A stretch of 64,000 bases of DNA, from the NCBI GenBank assembly GCA_963675135.1, contig OY776119.1:79539727-79603726 (forward strand), read 5' to 3'. This document shows positions 1 to 12,823 of this stretch, in pieces. A program made the position numbers and the translations under genes. The notes below the pieces were generated by a model. It was not told the origin of the DNA. It saw only the letters and a list, made by a program, of their open reading frames with translations, and ran no database searches. How positions within the stretch are numbered: the first letter of the stretch is position 1; each line of letters starts with the position of its first letter. This DNA comes from Galeopsis tetrahit (lineage: Eukaryota > Streptophyta > Magnoliopsida > Lamiales > Lamiaceae).

Positions 1-1560
1 AATTAAATTAAATTTGAAAAAGAAAGTAAATTAGGTTAAATCAATTTCTGCATTTTAAGGAAGTTTCGAAATTGAAGGCCAAATGGATTTTAAATTTCAA
101 TTATAATTTAAATTTCAATTTGAATAATAAATGCGTGAAAAATAGTATTTCAAATTCGAAATTTATTATATTAATGAATTTATATTGTTTTAAGAACAAG
201 GGGCATAATTGTATATTACCACATCAATTTGACCTTAATCCTAATACTATAATTTTTTGTCTCTATTTCTAGTTGTGTCTATAGGATTGTCTCTATTTCT
301 AGTTAAACTAAAAAAAGAACGCATTACTAATTCATTCAATTATATATGTAAACAAATATATAAAAAAAGGGTTGTGGGCTTACTCTACCCGTCCCGTTCA
401 CTGTCTAATCCGTCAAAACCCACGATCCATGCGGTCTAGTTTATATAGGCCCTCATTTTAAACGGGTTTGTATTAATCAATTCAATCAACTTTTTTATAG
501 CCGAAATTTTAATTTTGACAGCTCTAATTAAGAGTACAAAAGGATAGTGGACAATACCTCCACTATTTTTAATTGTCAAGTATAAAATAATTAAATATAT
601 TTTGTGGGAAAAAAAATTACACATGTTTTTTGAGAAAAAAATAATGAAAGTCAAGTAGTACAATTTTTTTAAGTATCTTTTCCCAACAAAAATCAGATTT
701 AATATTCACATAATAAAAGAAGAAATTATGAAAAATATGGTGATATTGGATTCAATTGTTTTACAAGTGATGTGAATAGGTATAGGTAGTTGATGGGATT
801 AATGTCACAAAGTATATATAGTGGGCAATACCTTTATTTTTAAAAATAGTGGGGGAGTATTGAGGTATTAAATGTGAGTTAGCTGTGAATAATTCTTGGA
901 ATGTGAGAAATTGATGGAAACCAAATTAACACTTGAATGCTCCAATACCCTACCTACTTAACTCACACACATATATGATGCACATGATGGATATGAATAG
1001 GATCAACATGAGAGATCATTGCATCATTTAAATCATATTTAGTGTAGTTTAGTTCAGAATAGATGAATAATTATATTCAAAATAAAATTTTAAAGGATCC
1101 TGTGTATATAAATAAGACTTAATATTATGATAACCCATAAAGGCATATCCAAGAGATAAATTCAACATATTTCAAAGGGAGAAATTGCAGTTTTTTTAGG
1201 AATTACAAGATCAATACTATAAAATCAAAAAAAATCTACACACTAGATCTTTAACTTAAATCGGATTAAAATAGAAAAACTATCATCTACCAGTCGTAAA
1301 AAAATGAAGAGATAAGTGTAATATTTATCCACAAATGTGAACCAATTCTTTATTTTAGGTACGAGACAATGCCACACACTAACATATTTTTCGAAAAAAA
1401 AAATTAGTGATAAAATAAAAAACAAAATTCCATCAAGATCTCGTGAGTCGTGACCACGGGCAAGAAGCTTTCAATTTCATCAAGGCTCCACAGGCTGTCA
1501 AAGTGGGCAAAAAAATCATTGGTACATTCTTGAAACTTGATTGGCCAAAAAGTCAAAATG

Positions 1561-1613
<53 letters not shown>

Positions 1614-1879
1614 GTAGTTGTGAAAATTGATTGATAATTGATTCCAAGATATTTAGTGGATTTTCCAGAAACGAAAAAATAAGAGAGGGTCAATTTAACA
1701 TGAAAAAAAATTGTGTATGACATACGTCTTAACTTAAATGAAAACTTAAATGAAATGAGCGCACTATAATCAGCAGTTTTCAAAGAAATAGATAGTTACG
1801 CTCCGTTTTATTTCACTTTAATGCTTGGAAAAATCTGTTCTTACCGTTCGTTTATTAGATTAATATTTTTAATTCAATA

Positions 1880-1915
<36 letters not shown>

Positions 1916-2380
1916 CACGGATTGAACCGAAAAAATCATGTGGTAGACAAAGTGGTAATGAAGGATTGTGACTAATGGATAAAATGCTTCTAGGTTTGGG
2001 GTTGTTCGATATAAGATTGCTTGAATTATAAGACTATTTTGGAGTTAACAAAATTGTTTCAGCCTTAAGATAACCCTTATATCTCAATTTTTTCATTTTA
2101 TTTTATCAATACTCAGTTAGTTTGAAAATTACTCATTTTATCATTCGGACGTTTCGTCAAAAGTTACTCATTTATTTTTTTGACAACACTAACCATCTCT
2201 CTCTACTTTTTTCATTTCCTACCTATCTAGTTTTTTTTTTCTTTTCTACCATTCTCTACATTTTTCTCTTACATATAATCTTATATTCCTTAATAACTTT
2301 GGAGGCGGTAATACACAAAAGTAATATAATCAATTAATAATATAAGAAACAAAATATCATTTTATAGTTTATAGTTTATA
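1..2380. other. AT-rich intergenic DNA
   Basis: I see no gene here; every open frame is under 80 codons and of low complexity. The stretch holds two AT dinucleotide microsatellites (about 1564-1609 and 1885-1912) and a 17-bp direct repeat of the type TGTCTCTATTTCTAGTT near 258-304. Confidence 0.6.
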
Positions 2381-2620
2381 CTCCATCGTTCCTTTTGATT
2401 TGTTCTACTCTCATTTTTTAATTACCATGAATTATTAAGGACTTATTTTCCAACCTTACTAGCTAGTTGCCAACTTACGTACTTGATTTATGTATTTGAT
2501 TCTCTTTTTTTAGTACATTAATAACGTAATGGTTATATATATAAAAATAATCATGTCTATTGAATTCTCTCTAATTTATTAAAATAATCCTAAACGAAAA
2601 ATAAATCAAAATAGATGGAG
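2381..2620. mobile_element. Stowaway-like MITE (Tc1/mariner type)
   Basis: The two ends are inverted copies: CTCCATCGTTCCTTTTGATT on the left and, read on the minus strand, CTCCATCTATTTTGATTTAT on the right. Each is flanked by TA, the Tc1/mariner target duplication. The element is 240 bp and non-coding. The CTCC(A/C)TC start is the usual plant Stowaway signature. Confidence 0.65.
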
Positions 2621-3754
2621 TAAAAGAAAATCCATTTAGACCATATACTATTATCCTACCTCCATACTTTTCCAAGTTGATGGGAAACAATCAACAGAGA
2701 CATATTTAATGCTTACTTATGCTTCATAATAATGGCCAAATTTTAGTGGCTCCATCTTTTGAAGATCGAGCACAATACTCTCGAACTAATTGACATTTAA
2801 AAAAAAAATCAGTACCACAATTAAATAATTTGTTTTAATGACATTTTCCATTGAAAAGTTCACTAGAATAAATAAATAATAATATAGTTGGTCAAAACTT
2901 GTGATTTGGACATCGCAAAGTGACCAAATCCTATGACAAGGACGACCATTCCAATTTATCAACTCCTTGGAATATTCAATTCAAAATATAGCTATTTTTT
3001 GCTATTTCTTGGCATTAGTAAAGAGTAACCTAATTTATGTGTTCTTCTAATTAAGAAAGCAAAAGAGTAAATCATACTCAACTTTAATTACTTGTTGAAT
3101 TCATGCATCTAACTACCTTACGTTTTTCCCAAAAACATTCATCATTTCTTACCACATAAGCTGTTTCTGTGTGCAAACAAATACTATTTCCAACAACCAC
3201 GACACCCAGCAGGTAATAATATAATTTAAAACAAATTATGATATGAATCCTAATTTATACTCCACTTTACCCTACTTTTAATCAACGATCTCATTTGAAC
3301 AAACTCCAAGGGAAAAAATGAAAAAAAAACAAGAGAGAGAAGTACCAAAAACACCACAAAGTCTTATAAAATCATCATATTTGTAGTTGTAGGTTCAGGA
3401 ATAAAATTTCCTGAGAATAAAACAAAATGGGCCTGGATATAATTAAGCCCAAACATACAAAACAAGTGTTTAATGAATTCATAAGGCCCGGCCCATTAAC
3501 CCAATTATCAAGAGAGGTCGAGATTTGAACGTTTGCATAGAGTAAGACTATATCACACATTGCAATATATTCATTCATATAATAAACATCAAAAAGTTTA
3601 GCAGCAGTATACGAGTAATATACGAGGAGATTAACGTGTAAGCTCGCTCAGGTGTTCCTTATGAGTGAGCTATCTGCTATCTGCTATCTGCTACCTGTTA
3701 TACTGCTAGTTATAATTAGAGGTATATATAAGAGAATACTGCTCAGTCAGTCAG
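2621..3754. other. Intergenic DNA 3' of the MOM1-like gene
   Basis: No gene seen. Close to the MOM1-like stop codon there are short tandem repeats (TATCTGC near 3668-3690 and CAGTCAGT near 3744-3760). This stretch must carry the 3' UTR and polyadenylation signal of the minus-strand gene, but I cannot place them exactly. Confidence 0.5.
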
Positions 3755-6700
3755 TCAGTCATCATCATCAGATAAGCAAATAGAATTTACTGCAGAAGAA
3801 GACGTCTGGTTACCCTGCACGTTATGGAGTCTGGCTAAGTGAGATTGCACCGATGAACCAAAACTTGAATTGTTTGACATTAGATTATCCCAGGTCCGAT
3901 TTAACCTCTGGCCTTGAACAAGTTGAAAGGGTTGGGAAGGACGAAGTTGGTTCTGTTGAAAATTGGGAGTGGGCATGAAACGTAGGGGGGGAGCTGCTGA
4001 ACAAAAAATGGTATTAGCAGTGGGGGTGATGAACGGATCTCTGAGAGGTTGGGACGTAGAGCCAAAGGAGAAACCAGGTGGAGGTTGGGACGTGGAGCCA
4101 AAGGAGAAACCAGGTGGAGGTTGGGACATGGAGCCAAAGGAGAAACCAGGTGGAGGTTGGGACGTAGAGCGTAAGGAGAAACCAGGTGGAGGTTGGGACG
4201 TAGAGCATAAGGAGAAACCAGGTGGAGGTTGGGGGATTTGTACAGTGTGTCTTGTAGGATTAGTAGATACTTGTAGCTGCTGCGGCTGTATTGCTTGGAT
4301 AATTGTAATCGGGTGGCCCAAATCCGGTTGGTGACCCATAGCCATGGGAGGAAGAGGCCGCAGTGTTTGATGCTGCATGATACTAGATGAAGCAGCTGCA
4401 ACAAAAAAATGCCATTATTAAACCACTACCTTAAGTTTATAAGCTACTTAATCGTACAATGATGCAAATACCAATCTATGAAACAAATAATTAAGAATCT
4501 AAGCAGCACTCATCATTGCAAGAGTAGCAAATCGACTTCAGCTCAGCAAGTCAAGAAGAAGGTAAAAAAGTCCCAAAACATGGGACAACCAGAAAAGTTG
4601 ATCATCAGTAAAGCATTTAGTAGCTACTAGCTAACATTATAATATATGAACCAAGAGCTAAACAAGTTACTACATGAGGTCTGATATTATAAATCTAAAA
4701 ATCCGAGGAAGAAGAAAACAACTTCTCTCTGAGACCCAATAAAACATTACAATAAAGGGGTTCCTAGGGGAGAACTTAGTCGACCAAAACACGACTTCTC
4801 ATGGAAAGTTACAACAATCATGGAATCCAACACAAGATAATGTTTTACACCCGTGCTTTAAACATTACAACCCCCCACCTTCTCCACCTAAAAGAAAAAT
4901 ATAACAATAATAAAATTTGTTTTGGTTAGTTAGCCAAGGTTATAACTCCACACACTTCATTATGCACCAATTCTTCAAATGAGTAGTAAAACCAAAGGAA
5001 TTCCTGCAATATTTGAATCCCCATGGAATTCCTTATGGAGGACTTTTTTTTTTATTTACACAGAACCAGCCATTTTCAACCAAGTATCCAAGACACCAGT
5101 CTAAACTGTATTATGACATGCAATTAATTTGCCTAGACCAGGATACAGGATATTAACTGTAATACAATATGTTTAAAATGTAGTGATAGTAGGCATATTT
5201 CAGAAAGTTATTTGCAACATTGATATGATTTTCAATAATATGCCACCAGTCACTTTACGAGACATATACGGGCAACAGAATGAAAAATCTACAGCCTGGT
5301 TTACATGAAAAATAATATTGGGTCACAAGAATAATTAAGGACAATATCCAAATTGCAAGCCCAGAGTAGATCAGATTTTCTAGGTATTAAAGAATACATA
5401 ATATACCTGGCTGAATTTCTCGAAGGAGATGCCCACAATTTGAACTGAAACTTTCAGCCAGTATTTTATTCACGAGAACTTTGTGTCGATTCTTGGTAAG
5501 TTCATTCCTCTTATGACTAAATTCTGCTTCAGCTTCCTGAAGTTTCAAGTCATATTTAGTGTTTATTTGAGCAAGAATTTCCATTATCTCCTTGTCACGA
5601 TCAGATTTCAACTGTGACTTCTGTTAAAGAGAAAAAGATGTGTTGAAAAAATGCAAAACATAAAAATAGGATATATTATACAAATAGAATGTTTAGAAGT
5701 TAAAAGATCTGTTGAAGAAATTCAGAAACCAACCGTGACTTCATGGCTCTTTTGCAACTGCTCAATTTCTTTACAAAGCTTTCCCAGTTCATGTTGAAGT
5801 GATGCAGCATATAAAGGTGGGTTGCCAGATCCATAAAGATTGCCTACACTTCCCAGCTGCAGACCAGCTTGATGTGTTTGAGACATATCCACAATATTCC
5901 AGAAAGAGGAAGACACCCCAGCACTTGTTGCATGGGGATCTTGACTTTCAATACCTACACCCAAGTGATTGCTCTGTAATTCCCGATTTACCCCTGGTTG
6001 AGAAGTTTCATGTGAAAGCAGTACAGTATCTGTAATCTCAGCAGTTTGAGAGATCATTTCCAGATTAACCTGACTTCCGGACCCAATACCAAAGGGGTTG
6101 CTCTGTAAAACCTGGTTTTCCCCTAATTGAGAAGCAGATTCATGTGAAACCACTACAGTGTCTGCAATCTCAGCAGTTTGAGAGGGGCTTCTTTCCAGAT
6201 TATGGCTTTGAATTTCAACTTCAATGGACAGAGGCTGGTTGCAGCTGGGAAATACACCAACTGGCATGAGCTCCTCACAGTTCTGAACTGCTGGTGCACC
6301 AACGCCAACTGGTTCGGAGTTTGCAACATCAACACACGGAGTGGCTTGATCTGATGCATCTAGGTTTTGCAAAATTTCACTGGATTCCTCACATGCAATG
6401 TCAATGAAATCCATGTTTGCAACTTCACCCCATGAAGTATCTGGGGCATCTAGGTCATGGAGTTCGACATTAGATTCCGTAACCGTTATAGTGTCAGCAT
6501 GTCCTGAAGCAGCCACTTCAAATCGAGAAGCATTTTGTTTTTCAACCACCTGTGCACTTTTGTCTTGAACAGGGTTCACCGTGTCAACTAGTTCCAAGTT
6601 TGCACTTTCATTATGCAAAGTGTATTGATCTTCGATAACAAGTGCAGTTTGGCCTTGCAATTCTACAATTTCATCTCCCAGATTCACTATAGCATCAGGC

Positions 6701-7710
6701 AAAGCAATGACATCCCCATTTCCAATCCCTTTATCAGATGTACTGTTACTCAACTCCAAAGGGTCAGCACAGTCCACAATTTCATTAGGAACAGTTTCAG
6801 GCACCTTTGGTGGAACCTCTTTGATCAGCTCAACCGCTCCAATTTCACCAGGAACACATTCTCTGAAAGCAGGTAGGACACAAATAATTTGTGGATCAGT
6901 ACCTGAGGAATTACTTGAATTTCCATCAGGAACATCACAACCAGCTTCCTCAGAGCGCAAACCAACAGACCAAGGTCCATCATCAGTCGTTTGTTCACCA
7001 GAGCTGCAGGCTGCCAGCCACTGACCTTCCTTTTTTCTCTCCTCATCCCTAGCAGCCAGTTGCTCTGCCTGCAGCTTTTTATGCTCCTCATCCTTTAGGA
7101 GATTGTTTTCTTTAATTTTCTTTTCATATCCATCATCCAAGAGCTTGAGTTTGTTTTGTGTTCTTGTTTTGCCTTCACCATGAATACACTGAACAATGGA
7201 CAGCTCCAATTCGTAATCCCTTTGCAGATCTAACATCTTTTTCTCCCAAAATTGGTTAAACTCCCGGTGTTGGTCATTTTGATTCTGAAAGAGTTTAGAT
7301 CTACGTTTGCGACACTTTTTCCGTATTTTATTTTGCAAACGATCTATTTTGATCTCTGTGCCTTTATCCTCGAGTGCTTGTTTCTGCTCTGGCAGGATCT
7401 GGTTTTCATAATGTCTCTTTCTCTTCAAAACAACTGGTTCCAGGTGAGCTTCAGGATTTTCAGATTTTAATGCCCCTGGTGTTGAAAAGTTAAGTCTTCT
7501 CCTTTTATTCCCCATATTCATCTCAGACTCTGACACATTATGTTCCACACATAGCTTGGAAGGACTTAATTGCGAATTTCCACTTCCAATGTCAGACATC
7601 ATCGGATGGCTTTGAATATTATGTTTTTTGAGACATTCAGATTTCATCATCTTAGGAGGAGATGAAGGCAGTGCCCCTAGCTTTTCCTCATCCAAGTATC
7701 TATGAATCAT
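3755..7710 (-). CDS. MOM1: MOM1-like transcriptional gene silencing protein lacking the helicase region
   Basis: The coding exons are 7710-5734, 5620-5407 and 4395-3755. All junctions are GT-AG and in frame, giving about 943 aa. An in-frame TGA at 7734-7732 in the same exon makes the ATG at 7710 the first usable start. Visible parts: a basic coiled-coil stretch (about residues 120-230, rich in K/E/R, ending AARDEERKKEGQWLA); a long acidic, low-complexity middle; a second coiled coil spanning exons 2-3 (about 640-735, LKSDRDKEIMEILAQI then LKLQEAEAEF and VLVNKILAESF) matching the CMM2 region of plant MOM1; and a Pro-rich tail with five PPPGFS repeats. MOM1 maintains silencing of methylated repeats, and in Arabidopsis CMM2 mediates dimerisation. 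Plant MOM1 proteins usually carry a SNF2-related region upstream; none is seen here. The family assignment comes from recognised motifs, not an alignment. Confidence 0.85.
4032..4240 (-). repeat. 36-bp in-frame minisatellite encoding PPPGFS repeats
   Basis: About five tandem 36-bp units inside the last MOM1-like exon encode a 12-residue repeat, QPPPGFSxxSxS. The units differ mainly at the two or three residues after PPPGFS (LCS, LRS, FGS), so the PPPGF core is conserved while the spacer varies. PPG followed by a bulky hydrophobic residue is the known ligand class of GYF domains. Confidence 0.85.
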
Positions 7711-8740
7711 TTCCAATTGAGGGAGTGCACTTCACCTAATCTGCAACAACAGGGTTGAGCAATATTTTACTCATCTTAATATAGCATAAAGAAAGAGCAC
7801 TTCACTCATGCACAAAGAACTAAAAATCAACATAACTCTCAATCTAGGAGATTAAACCATCAGCAAGTATTGAAAAGTGTATATTGCCATATTGGTAATA
7901 CTTGTGATTACTTCATCTACACCAACTTTACCAAAGAGAAAGATAGCTCTACGAAATCCACACAAGTCATATAGTCATTGTATTTATTTAGGTTGCAGAG
8001 ATTCTATATGAGCAAACATGTTTTGCACGTCAATTTATTAAGTTATTCAGATACTCGTACCAATAAGAACAAGATGTAGAAACATAAACAAGTGGAAGAA
8101 AAGCCTAGTATAAGGCACCCAGTTACCCACCAAGGATGCATGCTCATATCATTTAACCCCATTACCCAAAAGAAACACCAAAATGGTCAATAATCAGTGA
8201 ATTCTATGAATTAAGGATAAGGTAACTAAATTATACAGTATACAGATAAGCAACTAGTATCAGAAAAACTAAAACACCATTTAGAAATGTTACACAAGAC
8301 TATCATGGAGTTTCGGTTTACACCAAATACGAAAATAATATTACAGTATCATCAAATCCTTACTCTCTTCCACAGAACAATTCCAGGGAAAGAAATAAGG
8401 GCTCCTTCAACTCAATACTTCATTAATATGAGCAGAAATGGAGCTCAAGTTTTAGAAAAAATCACACACCACATTGCCGCAAAAGTAGTATTGTCACTAA
8501 AACAACAACGCATTCAAGTGTTGATCACAAAATTTCTTCCAGATTACCTAAACTGCAAACAATACGCAAAAGTATAAAATCGGAGCATACCTTCAAGTGA
8601 GCCTTTGAAATAGTGTAGAAGAATTTAGGGGAGATTTTAATTTTAGTTTTGAAATGATAAAGTTAAGTGCATTAAATATTTTGGTAGAGGATTTCTAGAG
8701 AAGCCAAACCAAAAAGGGATTCTGTTTTTGCAGTATGAAA
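7711..8740 (-). other. 5' non-coding exon and leader intron of the MOM1-like gene
   Basis: On the minus strand an exon ends at 8591 (CACTTGAAG followed by GTATGC) and an acceptor (TTGTTGCAG) lies at 7746-7741, giving an 850-bp leader intron from 8590 to 7741. The second exon begins at 7740 with about 30 nt of UTR before the ATG. The transcription start is not visible; the upstream exon probably begins near 8700-8760. Confidence 0.65.
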
Positions 8741-8759
8741 TTTCCGAGAAAACATTAGT

Positions 8760-11064
8760 GGGACGAGGCAATGGAAGTTTGTTTTCTTTTTTTTTGAAGA
8801 GAGGAAATGGTAGTACATAGTCATACTCCCAATAAAATTAGATATGCATGAGTTATTTTTAATTATAATTCATCATTTCCCATAAAAATGAACAGCTCTG
8901 GAGCAATAATTTTAATAAAATAATCATTTTTAAAAGTTACAAAGATAACTATGATAATTTTTAGTAAAATATGAATGCATTGTTGTTATTTTTATTAGTG
9001 AAATTTAAATCAAAACTAATTTCATCTCTAACTTTAAAAGTTTTTATAACTTTTTTTTAATTTGTTCCATAAAAATTTATATACCCAAAAAAAAAAATTA
9101 TATATATATATATGAATCAAAGAAAAGGCATAAATATATTGATGTCAAAATCTAGTTATATTCTCACTTCGATTTCTTACTGTTTCTGGTTTTTGATGTG
9201 TATCTTTACAACTTTGTTTTGGGCCATACCCATGGACAAAAATATCCGAAAATTTCCTCGATATATTCTCGATATTTTTATTTTTCGTGGTCACCGAAAT
9301 CGATATTGTGAAAAACGGATATTTTCACGATATTTGTAAAAAAAATTGAAAATATTGATAAAAATAACAATATGGAGACTAATATCGATAAAATATCAAA
9401 AAAATATTGGAAAAAATCAAGAAATATCGATAAATTTAAAAAATATCATATGAAATAACATTGTATGTTATATTTTATATAAATTTATCATAAATATAAA
9501 TGTATTTAAATTGTTTTTGTTGAATTCATGTATTAAAAGTTAGTTATTAAATTTTCACAATTTTTAAAATTTAATATTTCCACAAATTTAAGGTCTCGAT
9601 ATTTTCACTAATACCTATATTTTTTAGCATGGCTTGAAACATTTCAATTAATAAGAGTTGCTATTCCTAATTAAAAAAAAAACGCAAAATAAAAGTAATT
9701 CCTACAATCCTTATTCTCATAATTCCGAGTACATATTTACATATCATACTTGCACACTTTTTTTATTTGAAGGTCTCAAGATTACTTACATACTGTTGGA
9801 TTTTGGAGCCGCCTTCTTCACTGTTGATCGGATTGTATAAGGGCTCAGGTCTCCTTTTTCAGCGACGGCGATTCTCACAAAGATTACGCACACAAAGATA
9901 TTTTGAACCCACACAAAATAAAGAGACTCATAACCTTAATTTATAATAGTGAAAAATGAAATTAGAGGAAAGAATCCACAATCAAGGAAAGTCAAATATT
10001 GAGATTGTCATCAAATATCAGCCTCATTTATAAATGTGAAAATGGAATCATAATCATAAATTAAGGGAAATAATATATAATCAAGGAAAGTCAAATATTG
10101 AGATTGTCATCAAATCTTGGACAAAACTCGTAATTTGAGAGAGGAGAGAATAGAGATTTGGGCCTATAAATTTATTTAGTTTGGTCAAATACACATTTAC
10201 CCATCCTTAGTCTATTATATATACTATTAATATGAAACCACATACATTTTACTTTACACCTCATTAAAGTCACTTTATACCTCACCAAATCATTTTAAAT
10301 ATTCATCATTTATTTTACATCACCAACCATTAATTTTTTTTTCGTAAAAATTATGTTGATCAAACTATATATTATTTCGTGAGAAAAGTAGAGTAATAAA
10401 AATTGGATAATGAAATGTAGTGGAAAAGAAATGTGAGCAGTGGGTGGCAACTGGCAGGGGCAGTACAACAGTGCCAAAAATAGCATTCAACTTGGGAATT
10501 TGCTACTTACGCTAAATGTTAATCTGGTCAATTAAAACACAGAATTGAAGTTGCTGCTGGGCATTAAATTTAAAGTTGGACTACTCTACGTCTCTATCTC
10601 ATATTTTGATTCTTGCACCAAAAGTAACCCTTTTGGAATTATCTTCTCTCTTCTTTTTTTTTTTTTTTTTTTTTCTTTTTTGAACTTAGAATTACGGAGT
10701 ATTATCTTTTTAAAAATAATTTTATTCTTTTTAATTTTCTTTTTTAAATATTTTAAAATAATACCAAGTATTATTATTTTATTCACACAATTTTTTATGT
10801 CTTATTTTTTTTCAATTATTAATTCACCTCCAACAAAAAACTATTTTATCTATCTATACAAACTAGTGTAAAATCAGTTGGATTGAAATAAATTTATAAT
10901 ATATTTTTATTTTATTTTATTAATTAAAAAAATGTTGTAGTAATGTAAATTATATCATATATAAAAAAATTCATATTATACTTTATTATAAGTTCTGATA
11001 AATAACTACACGTTCTCCACGCAATATAAGAGAAGTTATACCATTCGATGCACAATTAAGAACG
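8760..11064. other. Intergenic DNA with local duplications
   Basis: No gene seen. Around 9240-9620 the sequence is dense in GATATTTTC/CGATATTT words, like a decayed repeat. An imperfect tandem duplication of about 90 bp (shared core AATCAAGGAAAGTCAAATAT) lies at 9945-10115. A poly-T run lies near 10655-10680. Confidence 0.5.
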
Positions 11065-11819
11065 ATGTCTCTTTTTTATTATAAGGAAAAATCCTCTCTC
11101 TAAAAAACAGAAACCCTAGCCCCCATTCTCAACCCCGCAGCCGCCGCGTACACCTCCTCCCACCTTTCCTTTTCCCTCTCTTCTCTGTTCGAGAGCTTCT
11201 CAGAAATCTACTGACAAGTGACAACGCCCATCTACCGCCTTGCGCCGTCTTGGTTCCGTATATAATCAGATCCGTCGTCGCCGGAGTTGCTCAGATCCGC
11301 CGTCGTCTGTCCGTTTTCATGTAGGTTTTTCTAAAAGTTAGTAGGGATCAATAGAATGTTTATCCTAACGGAGCTACGGTGACCGTTTGGAGGAGTGTCC
11401 TGTTGATCCCTGTTTAGTTCTTTCCTTTATCAGTTCTTTCCTTTATTTTTATATTTTCCAGGTCTTAGTTTTATCATGTTTTCTGCTTTTCCTTTTCTGT
11501 CGGCTTTTGAGCCTTTTATCCTTTTGAGGATCCATGTATCCCTTTGTGGAGCTTTGTGTGCTTGGTTTTTTTGAGTAGGCCTTTGGCCTTAGGATCTTGG
11601 TATTTGGTCGAGCTTTGTCTCTATTTTTTGTCTCTTGTTTTTTATGGGAGAACACCTTAGTGTGGGGCTGTTTTCGTAGTGAAAGTAGAGATCTGGTCGT
11701 CATTACGGGACAAAGGGTACACTCGTTTATTCTCTTCCTCGCGATTGGAGGGGCGACGATACCATTAAATTTCGTCTGGTTTGAAGATCATGAACTTGAG
11801 CTTGTTGATATTGTAAACT

Positions 11820-11869
<50 letters not shown>

Positions 11870-11880
11870 ATGTCTCTTTT
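11065..11880 (+). mobile_element. Poly(A) retroposon with 11-bp target-site duplication
   Basis: The direct repeat ATGTCTCTTTT occurs at 11065-11075 and 11870-11880. Between them lies about 745 bp of comparatively GC-rich sequence followed by 47 consecutive A residues (11821-11867). The 5' part resembles a plant UTR (AAACCCTAGCC, then CGCAGCCGCCGCG and CGTCGTCGCCGGAG). No long ORF is present, so it is either a non-autonomous LINE derivative (SINE-like) or a retroposed non-coding transcript. The intact tail and perfect duplication indicate target-primed reverse transcription and a young insertion. The parent sequence is unknown. Confidence 0.8.
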
Positions 11881-12016
11881 GGCTCTAACGGCGGCAGAAA
11901 AAGTTCTTTATATGTAAGTTTTGTTTGTATCCCTCATCTTAATCTCCCTTATATACTAATTCTGAATCTTTTATAAATGACGTGTCTTCTCCAAAACTCT
12001 TGATTTCACAATCTCT

Positions 12017-12257
12017 TTATTTCTGTAATTTTGATTTATTTTTTTAAATATTTTTCTCTTTCCTCCCCTTTTCCTCAATTTTCTCCTTCCTCTAACTTCT
12101 CTTTTTTACATTTTTTTTAAACTTTTAAATTTCTGTTTATTTCTGTAATTTTGATTTATTTTTTTTAATATTTTTCTCTTTCCTTCCACTTTTCCTCAAT
12201 TTTCTCTTTCCTCTAACTTCTCTTTTTTACATTTTTTTTAAACTTTTAAATTTCTGT
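12017..12257. repeat. Tandem duplication, about 120-bp unit, two copies
   Basis: Two adjacent copies of a pyrimidine-rich segment beginning TTTATTTCTGTAATTTTGAT differ at only a few sites. They lie inside the probable Helitron. Confidence 0.8.
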
Positions 12258-12642
12258 TTAAATTATTCTTTTTTATAATCTTGCGCAATTATTACGCGAG
12301 TATCATATATTTGCAAATATTTTAAGAGCCACGTGTTGCAAAGTAATTGGTTTATTTCAATCTATTTTTTCTCAAATTTCTCCATTTCAAAATCTTTTTT
12401 TTCTCATTAATTTTACTTTTTATTAATTTTTTTATTAATCTTAATCATTAATCTTAACCGTACATTTTTTTAATCTCATATTTTAAATGTAGTTTTGAAT
12501 ATTAAAATTTAAATGAAACAAAACTTTTGAATAATCACTTTAATATTATTTTGAATAATAAAATTTATAAATATAAATTAGTTATTTTTATATTAAATAT
12601 TAAAATAAATACGGCAGAACTTCTCGAAAAATTTGTTTAACA

Positions 12643-12823
12643 AATTCAATTTTGAGTATTCAAATTTAAGATTTTCCTCCACCTTCCACCTTAATTATCG
12701 TACATTCAAATTACAATTTCTACTATAAAATTGAGACCTAAAAATTCAATTTTGAGTATTCAAATTTAAGATTTTCCTCTACCTTCCACCTTAATTATCG
12801 TACATTCAAATTACAACTTTTGC
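12643..12823. repeat. Direct duplication, 100-bp period, two copies
   Basis: The segment beginning AATTCAATTTTGAGTATTCA and continuing through CCACCTTAATTATCGTACAT occurs twice, 100 bp apart, almost unchanged. Confidence 0.8.

Noticed and set aside
3963..4334. Plus-strand 123-codon frame antisense to the PPPGFS repeats
   Set aside because: Pure shadow of the 36-bp minisatellite. The other strand has splice sites and MOM1 similarity.
9235..9620. Possible TIR element with GGCCATACC / inverted AAGCCATGC ends
   Set aside because: End similarity is too short and no target duplication is visible.
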